Notes under the pieces: generated by a model | What the model saw: the letters and a program-made list of their open reading frames with translations, nothing else | What the model was told of the DNA's origin: nothing | Databases searched by the model: none | In this document: positions 59,717 through 64,000 of the stretch, one piece after another | Layout of the letters: each line of letters starts with the position of its first letter | How positions within the stretch are numbered: position 1 is the first letter of the stretch | Program-made: the position numbers and the translations under genes | Origin: JBMHDN01 sp049889355 | GTDB lineage: Bacteria; Pseudomonadota; Alphaproteobacteria; Puniceispirillales; Puniceispirillaceae | Assembly: GCA_049889355.1 (NCBI GenBank) | Contig: JBMHDN010000032.1 | Location: 62,001 to 126,000, forward strand | Direction: 5' to 3' | DNA length: 64,000 nt

Positions 59717-60672
59717 CAATTGCGCTCCGAGGGCTGTGTTTGCTGATCAATGACAGGCAACACATCACGTGTATTAAACCCTTCTAGCAAACGTTCATCT
59801 TCTGGATTGATCAAAGGGGTAAAAAATCCGTCTAAATCAGAGAGCTCAGCTGAGGTTGCTTCTTCATCACGCAGCAAAACCGAGACAAAGGAGAGCTGGC
59901 GCAAATCTACCGATGGGCGCACCAGCACCTGTTCACTGGATATCTGTTCGATACGACCGACCGGAATACCAGCTGGCAACACACCGCCATGACCTGAGGT
60001 CTGCACAAGCTCGCCTTTGGTAGGGCGCGCTTCAAGCGGCAAAAATTGAAGCTTTAAGAGCAGGCTGTTCTGGCCATGAATAAGGCCTGGCCAACTTGAG
60101 CGGCTGAGAATAACTGGGATACGCGCATTCACATCACTGAGCAGTAGCACACGTGAATAGCGGTTCCCCGGTTCAACAATCATGCCCACAAGCCCATCTG
60201 CGGTTACCACCGGATCGCCGCGCCGAACTGCAAATCCCTCACCATGCTGAATCAGCACTGTTTGCACAAAACTGCTGCCAGGGGCTGTAATAACGCGGGC
60301 GGTGACCGCCACCCTGTCTTGCGGGATCACCGCGCCCAATACTGAACGTAACTGGCGGTTTTCTGATTCTAATATTTCGGCGCGTCTTTGCCACCGCCGT
60401 AGCCGCTCATTTTGAGCTTTAAGCCGCTGTGCCTCTTCGCGCAGGGACGCCACAGTGCGCATCCCTTCAAACATGTTTTCGATTGACTGGATAGGGGCAG
60501 CTACCGCCTCCATCAGCGGTGCGATAACCTCTACCACACCTGACTTCACATGACGGGCAGCGGTAATGTCGGCTTTGCCTACAAAAATCAGCAAAAAACC
60601 AATCAAAACAAGAAGGATTTGGGGCAGCCGGCTGGCACGTTCTTTTCGCCTGCCAACCAGTCGACCTTCCAT
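59716..60672 (-). CDS. mreC: rod-shape determining protein MreC
   Basis: A 318-residue bitopic protein: an N-terminal transmembrane helix (about 14-31), a coiled coil (about 70-110, LREEAQRLKAQNERLRRW), then the two beta-barrel periplasmic domain with VVTADGLVGMIVEPGNRYSRVLLLSDVNARIPV. It forms filaments in the periplasm and activates PBP2. It sits between mreB, whose stop lies six bases upstream, and mreD. Confidence 0.95.
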   Translation of the reverse strand: MEGRLVGRRKERASRLPQILLVLIGFLLIFVGKADITAARHVKSGVVEVIAPLMEAVAAPIQSIENMFEGMRTVASLREEAQRLKAQNERLRRWQRRAEILESENRQLRSVLGAVIPQDRVAVTARVITAPGSSFVQTVLIQHGEGFAVRRGDPVVTADGLVGMIVEPGNRYSRVLLLSDVNARIPVILSRSSWPGLIHGQNSLLLKLQFLPLEARPTKGELVQTSGHGGVLPAGIPVGRIEQISSEQVLVRPSVDLRQLSFVSVLLRDEEATSAELSDLDGFFTPLINPEDERLLEGFNTRDVLPVIDQQTQPSERN

Positions 60673-60678
60673 CTTTTC

Positions 60679-61716
60679 TTAAGCTCCGATCAGCACGTGG
60701 CGCAGGGTTTTCAGCTCTTCTAAACAGCGTCCAGTTCCAACAGCCACACAAGAGAGCGGGTTTTCTGCGATCGCAATCGGCAGGCCTGTGGCTTCACGCA
60801 ACACTGTATCAATCTCGCGCAGCAACGCACCGCCCCCTGTCATCACGATACCTTTTTCAACGATATCAGCAGCCAATTCAGGTGGTGCCTGTTCAAGGGC
60901 CATTTTCACACCCTCAACAATCTGTTTCACCGGACCTGCAATCGCATCTGCAATCTGTGCTTCGGAGATATTAATCTCCTTTGGCACACCATTGACCAGA
61001 TCGCGGCCACGCACTTCGATTTTGGTCCCGCTCGCCTTTTCAGGACGGCGTGCAATACCAATGGATTTCTTGATACGCTCAGCAGTGGATTCACCGATCA
61101 GAAGATTATGCGTGCGGCGCATATAGCCAATAATCGCTTCATCTAGCTTGTCACCGCCCACACGCACAGAATGGGCAAAAACAATATTGCCAAGCGATAG
61201 AATAGCCACCTCAGTGGTCCCACCGCCAATATCTACCACCATAGAGCCAGATGGTTCTGTTACGGGCAGTGCTGCACCAATCGCTGCTGCCATTGGCTCT
61301 TCAATCAGGAAAACACGGCGTGCACCAGCGGCTTCAGCTGACTCCTGAATAGCCCGACGCTCAACCGCGGTAGAGCCAGACGGCACACAAATGATGATTT
61401 GTGGGCGGGCTATTGAAAAACGGCCATGCACTTTACGGATAAAATGCTTAATCATTTCTTCGGCAATTTCAAAATCAGCAATCACGCCATCTGCCATAGG
61501 CCGAATAGCCTGAATATTGCCTGGGGTTTTCCCAAGCATCACTTTGGCCTCTTCACCAACAGCCAGCACTTGGGTCTTGCCGCGTACCTGTGCCATCGCC
61601 ACCACAGATGGCTCATCCAGCACAATGCCTTTGCCTTTGACATAAACAAGTGTGTTGGCTGTCCCCAAATCAATACCGATGTCGGAGGAAGCAAAACTTA
61701 ATAGTGAGCCCAGCAT
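60679..61716 (-). CDS. mreB: rod-shape determining actin homologue MreB
   Basis: Bacterial actin of 345 residues. The phosphate-1 loop DIGIDLGTANTLVYV, the phosphate-2 loop VVDIGGGTTEVAILS and the adenosine loop VMTGGGALLREI are intact. It makes membrane-bound filaments that orient the elongation machine. It is the first gene of a five-gene leftward operon with mreC, mreD, mrdA and rodA. A promoter overlapped by a palindrome lies 25-63 bases upstream of the start. Confidence 0.97.
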   Translation of the reverse strand: MLGSLLSFASSDIGIDLGTANTLVYVKGKGIVLDEPSVVAMAQVRGKTQVLAVGEEAKVMLGKTPGNIQAIRPMADGVIADFEIAEEMIKHFIRKVHGRFSIARPQIIICVPSGSTAVERRAIQESAEAAGARRVFLIEEPMAAAIGAALPVTEPSGSMVVDIGGGTTEVAILSLGNIVFAHSVRVGGDKLDEAIIGYMRRTHNLLIGESTAERIKKSIGIARRPEKASGTKIEVRGRDLVNGVPKEINISEAQIADAIAGPVKQIVEGVKMALEQAPPELAADIVEKGIVMTGGGALLREIDTVLREATGLPIAIAENPLSCVAVGTGRCLEELKTLRHVLIGA

Positions 61717-61740
61717 CTCAATTCGTCCCGTGAATAGTGC

Positions 61741-61779
61741 ACATAAAAGGTTGTTGTAGTATTTGTCAAAGCGCTTTGA
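61741..61779 (-). promoter_or_regulatory. mreB promoter overlapped by a LacI-type palindrome
   Basis: On the minus strand TTGACA (forward 61764-61769), a 17-base spacer and TTATGT (forward 61741-61746). The perfect palindrome TCAAAGCGCTTTGA (61766-61779) covers most of the -35 box. Its core, AAAGCGCTTT, is like operators of LacI-family repressors (for example cre-type sites), unusual in front of mreB. A repressor or simple chance palindrome cannot be told apart here. Confidence 0.45.
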
Positions 61780-61803
61780 AAGTCAAAAAAGAATAGTCTG
61801 TTC

Positions 61804-61846
61804 AAATAGAAAACTGGCCACTTTTCTTTACCAGAAAAGCAGCCAG
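61804..61846 (-). terminator. probable intrinsic terminator of ilvC
   Basis: On the minus strand a stem with arms at 61833-61846 and 61814-61827, 12 of 14 positions paired with a two-base mismatch in the middle and a five-base loop, is followed by TTTTCTATTT. It lies about 30 bases after the ilvC stop codon. Confidence 0.65.
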
Positions 61847-61875
61847 CCTGTCATTGCGTTTATCGCGTGATGAAT

Positions 61876-62895
61876 TTAGTTCTTCGCTTTGTCCACAAGG
61901 CGGTTTGAACCAATCCATGGCATCATGCCGCGCAATTCTTCACCCACTTTTTCGATTGGGTGCTCAGCATTGCGGCGACGTGTCGCTTTGAAGCTGGCCT
62001 GATGCACTCTGTTTTCCAGCATCCAGTCGCGGGTAAAGCGACCTGACTGAATATCATCCAGTACCTTTTTCATCTCGGCCTTGGTCTCAGATGTCACAAT
62101 GCGTGGACCAGTGACATATTCGCCATATTCAGCTGTGTTTGAGATTGAGTAATTCATGTTGGCAATGCCGCCTTCATAAATCAGATCCACAATCAGCTTC
62201 ACTTCATGCAGACATTCAAAATAGGCCATTTCAGGGGCATAACCTGCTTCGGTCAATGTCTCATAGCCAGCCTTAATCAGCTCAACCAGACCGCCACACA
62301 GCACAGCCTGCTCGCCGAACAAATCGGTTTCGCATTCTTCTTTAAAGCTGGTTTCGATAATACCAGAGCGACCACCACCTACGGCAGACGCATAGGACAA
62401 GCCAACATCATGGGCATTGCCTGAGGCATCCTGATGCACAGCGAGCAGACATGGCACGCCGCCACCTTTCAGATATTCACCGCGCACAGTATGGCCAGGG
62501 CCTTTTGGTGCCACCATGAAAACATCCACATCTGAGCGTGGTTCAATCAGGTTAAAATGAACGTTCAGGCCATGAGCAAACGCCAGAGCAGAACCAGCAC
62601 GCATATTGGCAGCAATCTCGGCATAATAGATGTCAGCCTGCAGCTCGTCTGGGGTCAGCATCATAATCACATCGCCCCATGCCGCAGCATCTGCAACGGT
62701 CATGACCTTGAAACCTGCTGCTTCAGCCTTTGGAGCTGAGGCAGAGCCGGCACGCAGCGCAACGGCAACTTCAGCCACACCACTATCTTTCAGGTTCGCT
62801 GCATGTGCATGACCCTGAGAGCCATAACCAACAATAACAACTTTTTTGCCTTTGATCAGGCCGACATCGGCATCTTGATCGTAATATACGCGCAT
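61876..62895 (-). CDS. ilvC: ketol-acid reductoisomerase
   Basis: Second step of valine and isoleucine synthesis, isomerising and reducing acetohydroxyacids with NADPH. Class I, 339 residues. The Rossmann motif is VVIVGYGSQGHAHAANLKDSG, the Mg-binding Asp/Glu are in FGEQAVLCGG and ECLHEVKLIVDLIYEGG, and the His is in VAPKGPGHTVR. AAGGAG precedes the ATG at 62895. It is downstream of ilvH on the same strand, 124 bases away. It would take the products of the CimA pathway at 20-22 kb. Confidence 0.97.
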   Translation of the reverse strand: MRVYYDQDADVGLIKGKKVVIVGYGSQGHAHAANLKDSGVAEVAVALRAGSASAPKAEAAGFKVMTVADAAAWGDVIMMLTPDELQADIYYAEIAANMRAGSALAFAHGLNVHFNLIEPRSDVDVFMVAPKGPGHTVRGEYLKGGGVPCLLAVHQDASGNAHDVGLSYASAVGGGRSGIIETSFKEECETDLFGEQAVLCGGLVELIKAGYETLTEAGYAPEMAYFECLHEVKLIVDLIYEGGIANMNYSISNTAEYGEYVTGPRIVTSETKAEMKKVLDDIQSGRFTRDWMLENRVHQASFKATRRRNAEHPIEKVGEELRGMMPWIGSNRLVDKAKN

Positions 62896-63019
62896 ATTTC
62901 TTCTCCTTAGGATTTAGGATTACGAGACAGGTGGTAGCTTCCTTCTGCTATGCTGTCAATTTGGATTTAAGTTTTCAGGGCTGATAACGGCCAGATTGGC
63001 TGTCTGAACCGTGCTTTGG

Positions 63020-63541
63020 CTAGTCAGCCAGGTCTATTTGATTGCCGCGGGTAATACCACAGACACCGGTCCGCGCGATTTCGACCTGACCCAAGGCACG
63101 CATCAAATCAATAAAAGCGGTGACTTTAGATGAATTGCCGGTGATTTCGAAAATGAAGCTGTTGAGCGTGCTATCTAATGTTCTTGCTCTGAAGCTGTCA
63201 GCCAGGCGCAATGCTTCAACCCGGGCATCGCCGTCATTGAGCACTTTCACCAGGGCCATTTCACGTTCTACATGGGCAGGCCCAACGGTGAGGTCTTCAA
63301 CCATATGGACCGGCACGATTTTAGCCAGCTGGGCTTTGATCTGTTCAATCACATTGGGTGTGCCGGTTGTAACCACCGAAATGCGTGATGTATGCTGGGC
63401 CGCATCTACCTCAGATACGGTCAGGCTTTCGATATTATAGCCGCGCCCTGAAAACAGGCCGACCACACGGGCCAAAACGCCCGGCTCATTATCAACCAAA
63501 ATAGACAGGGTATGCGCTTCAATAGCGGTATTGTCGAACAT
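63020..63541 (-). CDS. ilvH: acetolactate synthase small (regulatory) subunit
   Basis: A 173-residue regulatory subunit with an N-terminal ACT domain (about 8-80; SILVDNEPGVLARVVGLFSGRGYNIESLTV), which binds valine, and the C-terminal activation domain with EITGNSSKVTAFIDLMRALG. AAGGAG lies upstream of the ATG at 63541. The large subunit gene is 86 bases upstream on the same strand. Confidence 0.96.
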   Translation of the reverse strand: MFDNTAIEAHTLSILVDNEPGVLARVVGLFSGRGYNIESLTVSEVDAAQHTSRISVVTTGTPNVIEQIKAQLAKIVPVHMVEDLTVGPAHVEREMALVKVLNDGDARVEALRLADSFRARTLDSTLNSFIFEITGNSSKVTAFIDLMRALGQVEIARTGVCGITRGNQIDLAD

Positions 63542-63627
63542 GATATCTCCTTAAGAAGAGCGTGATGGCCATTTTCACAGGTTATGGCCACCAAAACAGA
63601 GTAAACCAGATACTAAAAACCGAAAGG

Positions 63628-64000
63628 CTAGACGAGAATTTTGCCTTCTTCAGAAATAGCGTCTTCGCTGTCTTCTGGCCCCAAAATCATCTCATTATGT
63701 GCAGCACCAGATGGGATCATCGGGAAGCAATTTTCTTCTTTTTCAACACGAATATCAGCAATGACAGGGCCATCTGTGGCCAGCATTTCCTGAATAACAC
63801 CATCCAGATCATCATTAGTCTGCGCCACCAGGCCCTTCATGCCAAAGGTATCCGCTAGCTTGACGAAATCAGGCAATGAGGCTGAATAACTCTCAGAATA
63901 GCGCCCACCATGGATCAATTCCTGCCATTGCCGTACCATCCCCATCCATTCATTATTGATGATGAACATTTTCACCGGCAAACGATATTGTGCGAGGGTG
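63628..64000 (-). CDS. ilvB: acetolactate synthase large subunit, C-terminal part (cut by window)
   Basis: The frame enters from beyond the right window edge and ends at 63628. The visible part reads TLAQYRLPVKMFIINNEWMGMVRQWQEL, which is the thiamine-diphosphate-binding C-terminal domain, with the Trp of the herbicide site in VRQWQ, and ends in EEGKILV. It is the catalytic subunit of the first common step to valine, leucine and isoleucine, paired with ilvH downstream. The rest of the gene (about 450 residues) lies outside. Confidence 0.95.
   Translation of the reverse strand, partial: TLAQYRLPVKMFIINNEWMGMVRQWQELIHGGRYSESYSASLPDFVKLADTFGMKGLVAQTNDDLDGVIQEMLATDGPVIADIRVEKEENCFPMIPSGAAHNEMILGPEDSEDAISEEGKILV

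Noticed and set aside
1..64000. A complete new multi-gene defence or biosynthetic system
   Set aside because: Most of the window is recognisable core genome. The only foreign-looking stretch (48.6-49.66 kb) has two genes, one of them perhaps a fragment, too little to claim a system from sequence alone.

Overview
The window looks like the chromosome of a free-living, Gram-negative alphaproteobacterium of moderate G+C (about half, by eye). It encodes purine synthesis with separate PurS, PurQ and PurL, a class II DAHP synthase, citramalate synthase, heptose and LPS assembly genes, the MreBCD-PBP2-RodA elongasome and a BCCT osmolyte carrier. The gene repertoire would fit a marine lineage such as SAR116, but that placement is an impression and not something the sequence proves. 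Almost all of the window is dense core genome. No gap without a gene exceeds 300 bases.

Layout. Positions 1-3.8 kb hold a lipid and stress module: a Cfa-like methyltransferase cut by the window edge, a DUF3833 protein, an NTF2/SnoaL-like protein and two short-chain dehydrogenases. The last three are transcribed leftwards from a site that matches an RpoE/ChrR (singlet-oxygen) ECF promoter. Positions 3.9-9.8 kb hold a flavin reductase, a membrane coiled-coil protein preceded by seven 12-bp tandem repeats, an HD hydrolase, tRNA-Leu(UAA), a rhomboid protease, a CinA-like protein, Map and RadC. At 9.9-11.5 kb is a BCCT transporter broken by one in-frame UGA. Positions 11.8-17.8 kb carry purB-purC-purS-purQ-purL followed by bolA and a monothiol glutaredoxin.

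Positions 17.8-31.4 kb hold an ankyrin protein and then a long leftward block: ABM protein, rpsD, trmJ, cimA, cysS, gltX, nadE, nicotinate phosphoribosyltransferase, class II DAHP synthase, glutathione reductase and an unknown protein. Positions 31.4-48.4 kb are mixed single genes and pairs: acetoacetyl-CoA synthetase, DMT exporter, cytochrome c' with cytochrome b561, AlkA-type glycosylase, SRAP peptidase, Sua5, a GlcD-like dehydrogenase, a family 9 glycosyltransferase, lptD, pterin dehydratase, GFA, TVP38 and cupin proteins.

At 48.6-49.66 kb a visibly AT-rich island sits directly downstream of the glmS 3' end, the classic Tn7-type insertion spot. It holds a uracil-DNA-glycosylase-like gene and a short recombinase-type helix-turn-helix frame. 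Next come glmS, glmU and hldE (envelope sugar precursors), an SbmA/BacA-like transporter, the leftward mreB-mreC-mreD-mrdA-rodA operon, and the branched-chain amino acid genes ilvB(partial)-ilvH-ilvC.

No CRISPR array, phage, complete insertion sequence or plainly new multi-gene system was found. The items most worth following up are the RpoE-linked Cfa/SDR module with its substituted catalytic residues, the UGA-interrupted BCCT gene, the glmS-adjacent island, the rpsD leader, and the 12-bp repeat leader.
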